In this document: in pieces, positions 9,420 to 17,761 of the stretch
Layout of the letters: every line of letters begins with the position of its first letter
Position numbering within the stretch: position 1 is the stretch's first letter
Origin: Nocardia sp. NBC_00565
GTDB lineage: Bacteria; Actinomycetota; Actinomycetes; Mycobacteriales; Mycobacteriaceae
DNA: 64,000 nt
Direction of reading: 5' to 3'
Assembly: GCF_036345915.1 (NCBI RefSeq)
Contig: NZ_CP107785.1
Span: 5,828,001-5,892,000, forward strand
Notes under the pieces: model-generated
Seen by the model: the letters and a program-made list of their open reading frames with translations, nothing else
What the model was told of the DNA's origin: nothing
Databases searched by the model: none
Translations under genes and position numbers: made by a program

Positions 9420-11120
9420 ATGCCGTCGAAGCCGTTGAACCCTGCGGGCGATCTACCGGATACCGGGATTCCCGCCGCCCTGTCCGCTCAGATGACGATG
9501 GCCGAACAGCATGAGTGGCACCGGAACTATCTACGCCGCCACGCGGTGTCCCGGCGCAATGTCCTGCGCGGTGCGGCGGCGGCCGCGGCGGCCGCGGCCG
9601 TTGGCACCTCCCCCTTCGGCAGGCGCGCCTATGCCGAGGACACTCAGCTCGCGGTCGGAGGTCGGCACGTCGCGTACGGGCCGAATGCGACCAGTCAGCT
9701 GCGCTTCGCTGGTCAACTCTCCCGTCCACCGGCGGGTACGAAGGTCTTCCTCGATCACGGTCCGACGCCCGCACTGGGCGCAACCATCGAGGCCGAGGTG
9801 CGCAATCTGCTGACCCAGGTGCCCGTCGCCGACGGCGGAGTCCTCGCGGCCGAACAGTTCTACGTGCACGCCCCCGTCGACGGCCTGCCCGGTCGACTGC
9901 CGCATTTCTACCGGTGGCGCACTTCCGACGGGTTCACCGGCGATATCCGCAACGCCGCACCCGCGATGCCCAGCGCGCGCACCTCGATCCTGCCGTTCCG
10001 CTTCACCATGATGGGCGACCAGGGCACCGACGACACCCCGGCGCAGCCGCAGGGCACAGTCCCCGGCGACTACGACGACAAGTACTACAAGCCCGACAAC
10101 GATCCGACCGCACCGCACGCGACCAACGTGCTGCGCCAAATCGCCGCCGCCAAACCGGATTTCCACATTCTCGCCGGTGATATCGCCTACGCCGACCCGT
10201 CCGGCGCGGGCAAGCCGAACGAATTCGTCGCACACGACGCGACGCTGGCGACCGGCTTCGACAAGTACAACCCCTACGTCTGGGACGTCTATTTCGGCGC
10301 CATCGAGCTCAGCGCCGCCCAGACACCCTGGATGTTCGCCACCGGCAACCACGATATGGAAGCCACCTACGGCCAGCACGGCTACGGCGGGCATCAGGCA
10401 CGGCTGGACTTTCCCGGCAACGGCCCCGCGGGCTGCCCCTCGGCGTACTCGTTCACCTACGGCAATGTCGCGGTGCTCTCGCTCGATGCCAATGACGTCA
10501 GCTATGAGATCAAGGCCAATACCGGGTATTCCGGTGGGGCACAGACGAGTTGGGTGGAACGGGCGCTCGCCGCCTATCGCGCCGATCCGGATATCGACTT
10601 CCTGGTGTGCTTCTTCCACCACTGTGCGTACTCGACCACCGACGCGCACGCCAGCGACGGCGGCGTGCGCGATGCCTGGGCGGAACTGTTCGACAGGTAT
10701 CAGGTGGATCTGGTGCTGCAAGGCCACAATCACGTCTTCGAACGCACCGATCCGATCCGCGCGGGCGCCGCGACCAAGGTCGCCGGTGACAATTCGATCG
10801 TGTACCCGGCGACCGACGGCACCGTCTACTACACCGTCGGCGGCGGTGGCCGGCCCCGCTACGATTTCCAGCCCGGATCGCAGGAGTCGTTCCGCGGCCG
10901 CGAATTACCGGACACCACGGTCCCGAACAGCTATGTGTGGACCTCCTCCGGCGGCAAGCAGGATGAGGCCGCCCCCTGGTCGCGCGTGCGGTTCCGCAAC
11001 TACTCGTTCCTGCGCGTCGATGTCCGCCCCGGCATCTTCGCCAGCGAAATGGATGTGGTCGCGGTGGACGAATACGGCCGGGAATTCGACAAACTCACGT
11101 TCCGCCGTCTCGCCCGCTGA
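9420..11120 (+). CDS. TAT-exported purple-acid-phosphatase-like metallophosphoesterase
   Basis: A secreted metallophosphoesterase of 566 residues from ATG 9420; a TTG at 9375 would add 15. A TAT signal (SRRNVLRGAAAAAAAAAVG) lies near residues 41-60. An N-terminal Fn3-like domain precedes a calcineurin-like domain with its metal-binding blocks in order: MMGDQG, AGDIAYADPSG, ATGNHDME, CFFHHCAYS and LQGHNHVFER. The likely activity is hydrolysis of phosphomonoesters or diesters outside the membrane. It is monocistronic and convergent with the TfoX-like gene, whose stop lies 7 bases away. Confidence 0.88.
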   Translation: MPSKPLNPAGDLPDTGIPAALSAQMTMAEQHEWHRNYLRRHAVSRRNVLRGAAAAAAAAAVGTSPFGRRAYAEDTQLAVGGRHVAYGPNATSQLRFAGQLSRPPAGTKVFLDHGPTPALGATIEAEVRNLLTQVPVADGGVLAAEQFYVHAPVDGLPGRLPHFYRWRTSDGFTGDIRNAAPAMPSARTSILPFRFTMMGDQGTDDTPAQPQGTVPGDYDDKYYKPDNDPTAPHATNVLRQIAAAKPDFHILAGDIAYADPSGAGKPNEFVAHDATLATGFDKYNPYVWDVYFGAIELSAAQTPWMFATGNHDMEATYGQHGYGGHQARLDFPGNGPAGCPSAYSFTYGNVAVLSLDANDVSYEIKANTGYSGGAQTSWVERALAAYRADPDIDFLVCFFHHCAYSTTDAHASDGGVRDAWAELFDRYQVDLVLQGHNHVFERTDPIRAGAATKVAGDNSIVYPATDGTVYYTVGGGGRPRYDFQPGSQESFRGRELPDTTVPNSYVWTSSGGKQDEAAPWSRVRFRNYSFLRVDVRPGIFASEMDVVAVDEYGREFDKLTFRRLAR

Positions 11121-11127
11121 GCACCGG

Positions 11128-11469
11128 CTACTTCTCGTGCTTCGGCGGGAGCGAGCGCGCGTAGGTCACGCAACGATCGATCCACTCGTGCAGCGCCGCA
11201 TCCTCGGCGATCGCTTCGCCCTCGACGCGCAGCCAGTTGTTCATCTGCCGACCGCCCATCACCATCACCTCGACATAGTCCCGGGCGAGCAGCGCATCGC
11301 TCTCGTCCGGATCGACGCGGGCCAGCAATCCGCCCGTGCGGCTCGCTGCGACTGCCATATTGCCGCCGATCAGGAAGGCCAGACCGCCGAACATCTTCTT
11401 TTCGACCACGCCGGGTTCGGGCTCGATCAGCTCCCGGATCCGATCGGCGAGCTCCGTGTCATATGCCAT
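11128..11469 (-). CDS. TfoX/Sxy N-terminal-domain family protein
   Basis: A 113-residue protein beginning MAYDTELADRIRELIEPEPG and containing KKMFGGLAFLIGGNMAVAAS, the hallmark of the TfoX N-terminal domain. Stand-alone proteins of this type are widespread in actinobacteria and should not be taken as competence regulators. The real role is unknown. Single gene. Confidence 0.88.
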   Translation of the reverse strand: MAYDTELADRIRELIEPEPGVVEKKMFGGLAFLIGGNMAVAASRTGGLLARVDPDESDALLARDYVEVMVMGGRQMNNWLRVEGEAIAEDAALHEWIDRCVTYARSLPPKHEK

Positions 11470-11529
11470 ACCGCATTGTCGACCTGAACACCGACAAGTT
11501 CGTGGCGAACCTCGCCTGCGCCCAAGCGC

Positions 11530-12576
11530 CTACACGCCGAGGGCGGCGGCGAACAGCGGCCAGGACTGGTGGACGTCGTCCTGCCAGTAGGCCCAGGCGT
11601 GGGTGCCCGCCGGGCGGAGATTCACGGTGGCGGGGATGCCGGCGGCGGCCAGTCGTTCGACGAAGGGCCGGGTGCAGCCGCCGATGACGGTCTCCATGAT
11701 GCCGCCGACCAGCATGCGGTCGAGCAGGCGGACCGGGTTGCCGTCGATGCCGGTTTCGCCGAGGGCCTCGTACCGGCCCGGTGCGCCGTTGCCCGCCGAG
11801 ATGTAGAGCGCCACACCCCGCAAACGGTCCACGTGCAGCATCGGATCGTGCTCGGCCCAGGCCGGGTTGTCCGGGGCGCCCCACATGTTGTCGGCGTTCG
11901 CGCCGAAGACCGCCAGCTGGGAGTGCATGTAGGCGTTGGCCGCGGCGTCGCTGGTGCGTGGACAGCCGCTGTAGGCGCCCACCGCCTGATAGAGACCGGG
12001 CGCGCCGATCGCCAGATTCAGTGCCGAGGTCGCCGACATCGACAGGCCCGCAATGGCATTGCGCCCGGTCATGCCGAAACGTGATTCCAGCAGCGGCGGC
12101 AGTTCCTTGGTCAGGAAGGTCGTCCACTTGTTGCGGCCGAGGACCGGATCGTCGCTCAGCCAATCGGTGTAGTAACTCGCGCGCCCACCGATCGGCACGA
12201 TCACATTGACCGGCTTATCGGCGAAGAAGTCCGCGATATCGGTGCGCCGCATCCACGGCCCGCCCTCCTCGCCGCCGTCGACCGCATTGAGCAGATAGAG
12301 CGCGGGCGCACCGGAGCCGGGATGCGACATCCACAGCGTGATGGGCCGATTCATCGCCGCCGAATGAACCACGACCTCGAACTGCCGCCCGCCCAGCGGC
12401 CGAACGTCGAGGATCCGGGAGCCGGGATCGGCTGCGGCGGTGATGGGGATGATCGCGGCGCAGACCGCGAGCAGTAAAACCAGGCATCGGGTGAGGGAGC
12501 GCAGCGAGCGAACCATCGGCACAACGCCCAGCGAGCGTGAGGTAGCCGAGCGAGGCGGGGGCACGAGCCGGTACAT
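11530..12576 (-). CDS. Antigen-85/mycolyltransferase-like secreted esterase
   Basis: An alpha/beta hydrolase of the esterase D/antigen 85 family, 348 residues from ATG 12576. That start has AGGA 8-9 bases upstream; an internal ATG at 12516 would leave a shorter standard signal peptide. A hydrophobic export segment (CLVLLLAVCAAIIPITAAA) is followed by LPPLLESRFG, the nucleophile elbow GLSMSATSALNLA and the C-terminal histidine motif GTHAWAYW. It probably acts on cell-envelope trehalose mycolates. The N-terminal coding region overlaps GAGCG-rich repeat DNA at 12494-12555. Confidence 0.87.
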   Translation of the reverse strand: MYRLVPPPRSATSRSLGVVPMVRSLRSLTRCLVLLLAVCAAIIPITAAADPGSRILDVRPLGGRQFEVVVHSAAMNRPITLWMSHPGSGAPALYLLNAVDGGEEGGPWMRRTDIADFFADKPVNVIVPIGGRASYYTDWLSDDPVLGRNKWTTFLTKELPPLLESRFGMTGRNAIAGLSMSATSALNLAIGAPGLYQAVGAYSGCPRTSDAAANAYMHSQLAVFGANADNMWGAPDNPAWAEHDPMLHVDRLRGVALYISAGNGAPGRYEALGETGIDGNPVRLLDRMLVGGIMETVIGGCTRPFVERLAAAGIPATVNLRPAGTHAWAYWQDDVHQSWPLFAAALGV

Positions 12577-12736
12577 GGGTGGATTCCTATCACGAGCCAG
12601 CGTGCGCCCTGGGGATTCGACAGGCGTGTTCGGCGGGCGATCAAACCGTCGTGGCTGATCGGGCACGGTATCGGCAAATTCGCGGCCGCTGCGGTGGGCG
12701 GGTGTTCGGCCTTGACGACATGTGCACGCCTGGCAC

Positions 12737-13648
12737 TCAGGACGACGAAATCACCTCCGCGAACACATCGTCGAGCGCACTGGCCGATAGGCCGAAGGTC
12801 TCCCGGGTCGCCGAATCGTCGACGGTGAACTTCCGGTGCGACATGTGCTGGGTCTCGAACAACTCGGCCCAGAACGGATCGGTGAGGCCGAGCAGGGTCA
12901 ACTCACGGTCGGTCATCACGTCGAGGCGTGGCGCCGGCGCGTCGGCCACGGTGGCGAATCGCTCGGCGGCCTCGCGCAGTGTGCTGGTGATCGTCGGGGC
13001 GAGCCAGGCTCGTCCCCAGGCGTTTTCGGCACGGGCGAGCGCGACCAATGCGGCGGCCGCGTCGCCGATCGCGGTGTAGGCATGCGGCAGGTCGAGATCC
13101 TGCGGGACCAGAGCGAGTTGGCCCGCAACGACTTTCGGCTGCACCAGCAGCGAGAACATCGATATCGCACCGGCACCGAGGAACTGGCCGGCCCTGACTT
13201 CGGTGACACGCACCCGGCCCGCGTCGTGCGCGGCCTTGGCATCGAGCCACATCTGCGCGCGCACCCGCCCCTTGGGGCCGGTGGCCGCCAACGGGGTGTC
13301 CGCGGTGAGCAACCCGTCCACCGGGCCGTAGCCGTACAGGTTGCCGAGCATCACGTAGTTCGCGCCGGACTGCGCCGCGGCCGACAGTATCGCCCCGAAC
13401 AATGGCGGCACCGCCTCCGGCCAGGTGTGATAGGCGGGCATGGCCGCATTGAAGATGGTGTCGGCGCCCTCGACAAGTTCGGTGAGCGCGGGCGCGTCGA
13501 CGGCATCGGCGGCGATCCGCTCGATATTCGGGTGCACCGGACCCGCGCCGCTGCGGCTGATCATCCGGACCTGATCGCCGGATTCGGCCAGCAGGACAGC
13601 GGTTGCCGAGGCGGTGCCGCCCCGGCCGACGATGACATGCGAAGGCAT
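12737..13648 (-). CDS. NAD(P)-dependent epimerase/dehydratase-like protein
   Basis: An SDR-fold protein of 303 residues starting at ATG 13648, which has AGAAGGGA upstream. The dinucleotide-binding loop appears as VIVGRGGTASATAVLLAESG (variant GxGGTAS), with NAAMPAYHTWPEAVPPLF and NYVMLGNLYGYGP in the core. It resembles actinobacterial NAD-dependent epimerases of unknown substrate. It is divergent from the GlxA-type regulator at 13778, which could control it (inference from position only). Confidence 0.82.
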   Translation of the reverse strand: MPSHVIVGRGGTASATAVLLAESGDQVRMISRSGAGPVHPNIERIAADAVDAPALTELVEGADTIFNAAMPAYHTWPEAVPPLFGAILSAAAQSGANYVMLGNLYGYGPVDGLLTADTPLAATGPKGRVRAQMWLDAKAAHDAGRVRVTEVRAGQFLGAGAISMFSLLVQPKVVAGQLALVPQDLDLPHAYTAIGDAAAALVALARAENAWGRAWLAPTITSTLREAAERFATVADAPAPRLDVMTDRELTLLGLTDPFWAELFETQHMSHRKFTVDDSATRETFGLSASALDDVFAEVISSS

Positions 13649-13777
13649 GCGAGTTCCCTTCTGAGACAAGGTAATCCAGACGATCGGAGGTTGTTGCCGA
13701 TCGCGTGCCATCAACATTGCCGGGCGGGCGGGCGCTACACTAGTGGCCGGTTAGCCATCTATCCCAAGGATCAAGCC

Positions 13778-14728
13778 ATGAAGACTGTGGCCGTTGTCGC
13801 CGTCGCGCCGGTGAAGCCCTTCGAACTCGCCATGCCCGGGACCATGCTCGGCACGGTGACGGTGGACGGTGAGCCGTGTTACCGGATGGTGGTGTGCACC
13901 GCCGAACCCGGCGTTGTTCCCGGTGCGCTGGGCGGCTTCGATGTCGTGGTGCCGCGCGGACTGGATGCGCTCGACGAGGCGGATACCGTCATAGTGCCGA
14001 GCACCGGCAGTCGAGGCACCGCCGATGCGGCCACTATCGCCGCACTGCGCCGAGCCGTCGATCAAGGCAAGCGCGTCACCTCGATCTGCAGCGGCGCATT
14101 CGTATTGGCCCAGGCCGGGCTGCTATCCGGTCGCACCGCGACCACGCACTGGGGACTGGCAGACGAACTCGCCGAGATGTTCCCGGAGGTGACAGTGCGC
14201 ACCGACGCACTGTTCATCGAGGACGGACCGGTAACCACCGCCGCCGGTGCCGCCGCCGGAATCGACCTGTGCCTGCACCTGATTCGCACCGACTACGGCG
14301 CAACCATTGCCAATGCCGCGGCCCGCGCCGCCGTCGTAACCCCGGTACGCCCCGGCGGCCAAGCCCAATTCGTCGACTCACCACTGCCGCCCGAGAACGG
14401 GCTGACGCTCTCGGCCACCCGCACCTGGGCCCTGGAACGCCTCGACACTCCCCTATCCCTGGGCGATCTGGCCACCCACGCCCGCACCAGCGTGCGCACC
14501 CTCACCCGCCGCTTCCACGAGGAAACCGGCCTCAGCCCCCAGAAATGGCTACTGCACCAACGCATTCAGCGCGCCCGCGAACTCCTCGAATCCACCACCC
14601 TGCCGATGGACCAGGTGGCCCGCCACAGCGGCATCGGCTCCGCGGAATCCCTGCGCCAGCACATGATCCGCCACGTCGGCCTACCCCCGAGCGCCTACCG
14701 CGCCTCCTTCACCCGCAACCCGCACTGA
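13778..14728 (+). CDS. GlxA-type AraC regulator (DJ-1/PfpI plus HTH)
   Basis: A 316-residue transcription regulator. The N-terminal DJ-1/PfpI-like domain contains the cysteine elbow TSICSGAFVLAQAGLL. The C-terminal AraC domain has two HTH units (LSLGDLATHARTSVRTLTRR and MDQVARHSGIGSAESLRQHM). ATG 13778 has AAGGA at 13766-13770. The ligand is unknown. It is divergent from the epimerase gene. Its last 50 codons recur at 15462-15614 beyond vapBC. Confidence 0.9.
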   Translation: MKTVAVVAVAPVKPFELAMPGTMLGTVTVDGEPCYRMVVCTAEPGVVPGALGGFDVVVPRGLDALDEADTVIVPSTGSRGTADAATIAALRRAVDQGKRVTSICSGAFVLAQAGLLSGRTATTHWGLADELAEMFPEVTVRTDALFIEDGPVTTAAGAAAGIDLCLHLIRTDYGATIANAAARAAVVTPVRPGGQAQFVDSPLPPENGLTLSATRTWALERLDTPLSLGDLATHARTSVRTLTRRFHEETGLSPQKWLLHQRIQRARELLESTTLPMDQVARHSGIGSAESLRQHMIRHVGLPPSAYRASFTRNPH

Positions 14729-14758
14729 GCCGCCTGAGCAAACCTCGGGGCGGCCCGG

Positions 14759-15148
14759 CTACACCTGAATAACAGTCAACTCCGGCACGACGGAAGGAAA
14801 CCCGGTGTCCTGAGTGGCTACCGGCCATCCGTGTGCCATCGCAGTCGCCGCAATCCACGAATCGTTGATCTCCATCTTCGTCCCGGCCGCCTTCAGCCGC
14901 TGTCGCAGCAGCGCCCACGCCGCCACCACACGCTCATCGATGGGAATCGGTTGCAAGCGTTGCGCTGCCATCAGCGTATCCAGCCTGTGGGAACGGGACT
15001 CGTCATCGACGGACATCAGCACACCCCACCGCAATTCAGCGAAGGTGACCACGCTGACCGCCGATTCCTCCGGAAGCAGGTCGATGTCGATGCGCCGGTT
15101 GCTTTCGCGCGCGATAAATACCGATGTATCGAGCAGGCCGATGCTCAT
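14759..15148 (-). CDS. VapC-family PIN-domain toxin
   Basis: A putative PIN-domain ribonuclease toxin of 129 residues from ATG 15148; GTG 15166 would add six. Acidic active-site positions are present: LLDTSVF near the start, FAELRWG in the middle and DSWIAATAMAHGWPVATQD at the C terminus. It lies directly downstream of a Phd/VapB-like antitoxin (8-base gap from this start, overlap from the GTG). It is antisense to the flanking glxA copies. Confidence 0.87.
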   Translation of the reverse strand: MSIGLLDTSVFIARESNRRIDIDLLPEESAVSVVTFAELRWGVLMSVDDESRSHRLDTLMAAQRLQPIPIDERVVAAWALLRQRLKAAGTKMEINDSWIAATAMAHGWPVATQDTGFPSVVPELTVIQV

Positions 15149-15156
15149 ACGCTCGC

Positions 15157-15420
15157 TCACCGCCACGGACCTACGGTGTCGTCCGTGGTCTCGGTCAACT
15201 CATCCGCAAGCTGATCACGCAGGCCGGGATCGGCGAGCGGCAGATCAGCGAAGAATGCCCGCGTCGCCACAGTGGCTGGCCGCTCGCGGCGAGGCACCAA
15301 CAGGGCGACCGGACGCTCGTTCACGGTGACTTCGAGGGTCTCACCCGCCTCGACTCGCCGCAGCACCTCACTGACGTGATTGCGCAGTTCACGCACCGAA
15401 ACCCGCTCAGGATGAGACAT
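15157..15420 (-). CDS. Phd/VapB-type antitoxin
   Basis: An 87-residue prevent-host-death family protein. The N-terminal DNA-binding and dimerisation domain is clear (VSVRELRNHVSEVLRRVEAG, ETLEVTVNERPVALLVP), followed by an acidic toxin-binding tail (DQLADELTETTDD). It is first in the vapBC pair and is probably autoregulatory. The AT-rich GTAGCGTTTTTGCTAC inverted repeat just upstream (15430-15445) is a good operator candidate. Confidence 0.88.
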   Translation of the reverse strand: MSHPERVSVRELRNHVSEVLRRVEAGETLEVTVNERPVALLVPRRERPATVATRAFFADLPLADPGLRDQLADELTETTDDTVGPWR

Positions 15421-15429
15421 GAATTCAGT

Positions 15430-15445
15430 GTAGCGTTTTTGCTAC
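15430..15445. promoter_or_regulatory. Inverted repeat upstream of vapBC, possible operator
   Basis: GTAGC-GTTTTT-GCTAC forms a short inverted repeat 10 bases upstream of the antitoxin ATG at 15420. A further GCTAC follows at about 15451. Phd-type antitoxins usually bind such repeats to repress their own operon. Placement and symmetry support an operator; there is no other evidence. Confidence 0.4.
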
Positions 15446-15461
15446 GGTGTGCTACGGCTTA

Positions 15462-15614
15462 CTCGAATCCACCTTACTACCCATGGACCAAGTAGCCAGA
15501 CACAGCGGCATCGGCAGCGCGGAATCCCTGCGCCAGCACATGATCTGCCACGTCGGCCTACCCCCGAGCGCTTACCGCGCTTCCTTCACCCGCAACCCGC
15601 ACTGAGCCGCCTGA
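15462..15614 (+). pseudogene. Truncated second copy of the glxA 3' end
   Basis: This 153-bp segment matches 14585-14737 without a gap, with about 14 mismatches. It encodes the last 50 residues of the GlxA-type regulator and its stop. By codon, ten differ and eight of those are synonymous; the two amino-acid changes are Thr to Leu and Arg to Cys. It has no start of its own and nothing upstream resembling the rest of the gene. The pattern suggests it came from a functional homologue rather than from long neutral decay. Confidence 0.85.
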
Positions 15615-15632
15615 CCTTCACACCCAACCTCA

Positions 15633-15655
15633 TCATCCCGGCGAACGCTGGATGA
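15633..15655. repeat. Dispersed short hairpin repeat
   Basis: TCATCCCGGCG-AA-CGCTGGATGA is a near-perfect hairpin with a two-base loop and a one-base bulge. The left arm, loop and start of the right arm recur at 43808-43832. It matches a type of small dispersed intergenic repeat known in many GC-rich genomes. Confidence 0.6.
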
Positions 15656-15681
15656 CGAGCGAAAGGGCCCGAGCGCGTCGT

Positions 15682-15987
15682 CTACGTCGCGGACCTTAGT
15701 CGTCGTGAGGTTCGAGCGATGGCCTTTGTATCAGTCAGAGCGAGGTCGCCACCATCAGGAGGCGGATCACACTTCGCCCACCCATCGCCGTGGATCTCGG
15801 GCCGTACGATCGTCGGCTTGGAGAAGGTGAACCCAATATCACAAAGTTGCTTCTTCGCCTCTGCGACCCACAGCCCGCCGAGACTGGCGTTCACGACAGC
15901 CCCGCTTGTGCCGGAGATCAGCAGCGCGGAGCGCGGCCACGGTGACGGACAGTCGAGAAATGTTGTAGCGCAATGGATTGCCCCCAT
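15682..15987 (-). pseudogene. Decayed small secreted protein gene
   Basis: The frame starting at 15987 encodes 101 residues whose middle (ALLISGTSGAVVNA, QLCDIGFTFSKPTIVRPEI, GWAKCDPPPD) looks like the signal-peptide end and first half of a small two-cysteine secreted protein. The beginning of a signal peptide (RLSVTVAALRA) appears in a different frame at about 15925-15960, so a frameshift splits the leader. The C-terminal part past CDPPPD no longer resembles a domain. The family assignment is uncertain. Confidence 0.4.
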
Positions 15988-16034
15988 TCTTCCTGCCTGA
16001 GCAGCCGATATCGCCCAGTACTCTCATGGCGTGA

Positions 16035-16202
16035 TCAGTTCACTTCGTTGTCGACAACGCTGACAGGCGTGATCGTGAGGGCGTCGGCTTTGTCCAGGTC
16101 GGCGTCTGATTCGGAGACCCATCAGTCCTCGTCAACCTGCATCAGCGAGCCGTCCGCACCCAGAAATATCGGACGACTATCGAAGGGGGCACGGTCGAGT
16201 TT
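16035..16202 (-). pseudogene. Unidentified coding remnant with internal stop
   Basis: The minus-strand frame between stops at 16203-16205 and 16035-16037 reads like protein (KLDRAPFDSRPIFLGADGSL, WVSESDADLDKADALTITPV). It is interrupted by TGA at 16122-16124 and has no start codon. I do not recognise the family. The acidic composition and regular codon use suggest a former gene; a chance frame remains possible. Confidence 0.3.
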
Positions 16203-16270
16203 CTAGCGAGTGTCCTCGTGGGAAGACCGCGAGCAGCGCCCGCACCGATGGAGCGACATACATTCGGGCG

Positions 16271-16453
16271 GTGTGCAATTCGAACACGACCGCCGCCCTT
16301 GCACTACTCGACAAGTCGGAGCGCACCGCATCCGAAACGATCCGATACAACGGACATGCCCGCGAGATGTTGCACGCCTTGGCAAAACGCCCTCCGCCGG
16401 GAATGCGAGACTACGTCCGGCAGCTTTGTGAGCGCGTCGGCGTCGCCGTCTAG
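16271..16453 (+). CDS. Possible small hypothetical protein or gene 3' end
   Basis: A 60-codon frame from GTG 16271 (ALALLDKSERTASETIRYNG, MRDYVRQLCERVGVAV). It is open further upstream in frame, so it may be the 3' end of a longer lost gene. No ribosome-binding site or recognised domain is visible. It lies in a stretch of broken genes, and its status is doubtful. Confidence 0.25.
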   Translation: MCNSNTTAALALLDKSERTASETIRYNGHAREMLHALAKRPPPGMRDYVRQLCERVGVAV

Positions 16454-16504
16454 ACACCGACCGCCCAGGTGCGCATTCTCGGTGAATGACTCTGCATTCG
16501 TTGC

Positions 16505-16783
16505 CTATTCCCGATCAGTTGTGGAGCGTTCGATCCATTCGGTGTAGGTGTCGATGCACCATTCGACCGGGGTTGCGGTCACTTCCGGGCTGTCCCACGG
16601 ATGCAACTCGGCAACACGAGCTGCAAGTCGGTCACGAACAGCTGCTGAGGCGCGGAGCCTGACCCGCCATTCATTGCCTCCGCCGAGTTTGCCGAGGTGC
16701 CAGAAGACCGATGCCGCTGGGCCGGTGATCTCGGCACCGGCCGCGAGTCACTCGGCGACGGCAGTCCGCGCGATGACCGAGCG
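16505..16783 (-). pseudogene. cutA remnant with premature stop
   Basis: The minus strand encodes the bulk of a CutA-like divalent-cation-tolerance protein: ARTAVAE, a stop, LAAGAEITGPAASVFWHLGK, EWRVRLRASAAVRDRL, HPWDSPEVTATPVEWCID, TYTEWIE. The stop at 16748-16750 is TGA where the family has Arg, consistent with a CGA-to-TGA change. Another in-frame TGA (16784-16786) and the absence of an N-terminal strand show the 5' end is lost as well. CutA is normally about 100-110 residues. The gene is inactive unless read through. Confidence 0.7.
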
Positions 16784-16921
16784 TCACTTTCGGTTGGTGT
16801 TGTGGAGAAAGCGGACTATACCTGTGCCGTTGTCATGCAGCCACACTAGGACGCGCGCTCATCTCATTTCCAAGACTGCGGCGATCGGCCGCAGTGCATA
16901 AAAAGCCTCGGCGGCAGGTTG

Positions 16922-17761
16922 CTACGAAGTAGAGGGCGATGACGACAGAATCTGTGCCTTGGGCGCTAGATCGCGGACGGCGGTGCGGTAGCGATCGGCG
17001 ATCAGGCGGACGACTGCGGGATGCACGCCGATCGGTTCGGCCACACCGTCCGCACCCGCTTCGTGCAGGCGCTGTTGGAACAGTCCGTGTGCGAGCAGGT
17101 ACGAAGCGATGAAGACGCGTTTTTCGCCTGACTCACGTAGTGCGGCAACAACTTCCGAGATACGCGGCGCTCCGGTGGCGACGTAGCCGATTCGGACCGG
17201 TGTATCCAGGCGCTCGGCCAGCATGGCCGCCGCGCGCCGAACGTCCTGGCGGGCACGGGCATCCGAGGATCCAGCGGCTGCGAAGATCACCGCGTCACCC
17301 CGTCGCCATCCGGCGGCACGTAGGCGCATGGCCATGATTCGGGTCAGCGCAGGGTCCGGTCCCATCGCGGGCGTCACCGCGACCGAGGGATGTCCGCTTG
17401 CGGCCACCTCGCGCGGCACATCCTGGTACACGTGGTATCCGGACGCGAGGAATGCCGGAACCACCACGGCGGGAATGGATTCGCCTGCGGCGTCGGTCAG
17501 ATCGCGCAGCACCTCCGACGGCGACGGACCGAGCACGTCCACGAAAGCCGTACGCACCCAAGGCTGCCCGGTACTCTCCGGCTCGCGAACGACGCCGCTA
17601 CAGTCGCTAACCTGAGCCGATACGGCGGAGATATCGGCGTCGCGCCCCGAAAACGCGGCGCCGAGCTCCCGTGCCACCGCCTCGGCCAGCGCGGCGATCA
17701 TCTGCACACCCCGGGTGCTCCTGGTGCCGTGTGCCACCAGGACCAGGGCCGGAGCCGTCAC
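16922..17761 (-). CDS. CbiX/SirB-type sirohydrochlorin chelatase
   Basis: A 279-residue two-repeat chelatase of the CbiX family. LVLVAHGTRSTRG at the N terminus carries the metal-site histidine; YVATGAPRISEVVAAL and FIASYLLAHGLFQQRL belong to the second half. The likely reaction is insertion of Fe into sirohydrochlorin to give siroheme, the NirB prosthetic group; a cobalt role is possible. Its ATG overlaps the stop of the upstream HemD-like gene. It is last in the narK-nirBD operon, matching the M. tuberculosis Rv0259c-Rv0260c pairing (from memory). Confidence 0.85.
   Translation of the reverse strand: MTAPALVLVAHGTRSTRGVQMIAALAEAVARELGAAFSGRDADISAVSAQVSDCSGVVREPESTGQPWVRTAFVDVLGPSPSEVLRDLTDAAGESIPAVVVPAFLASGYHVYQDVPREVAASGHPSVAVTPAMGPDPALTRIMAMRLRAAGWRRGDAVIFAAAGSSDARARQDVRRAAAMLAERLDTPVRIGYVATGAPRISEVVAALRESGEKRVFIASYLLAHGLFQQRLHEAGADGVAEPIGVHPAVVRLIADRYRTAVRDLAPKAQILSSSPSTS

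Noticed and set aside
12836..13777. Long N-terminal extension of the GlxA-type regulator
   Set aside because: The open frame is antisense to the epimerase gene; the family start and AAGGA place the real start at 13778.
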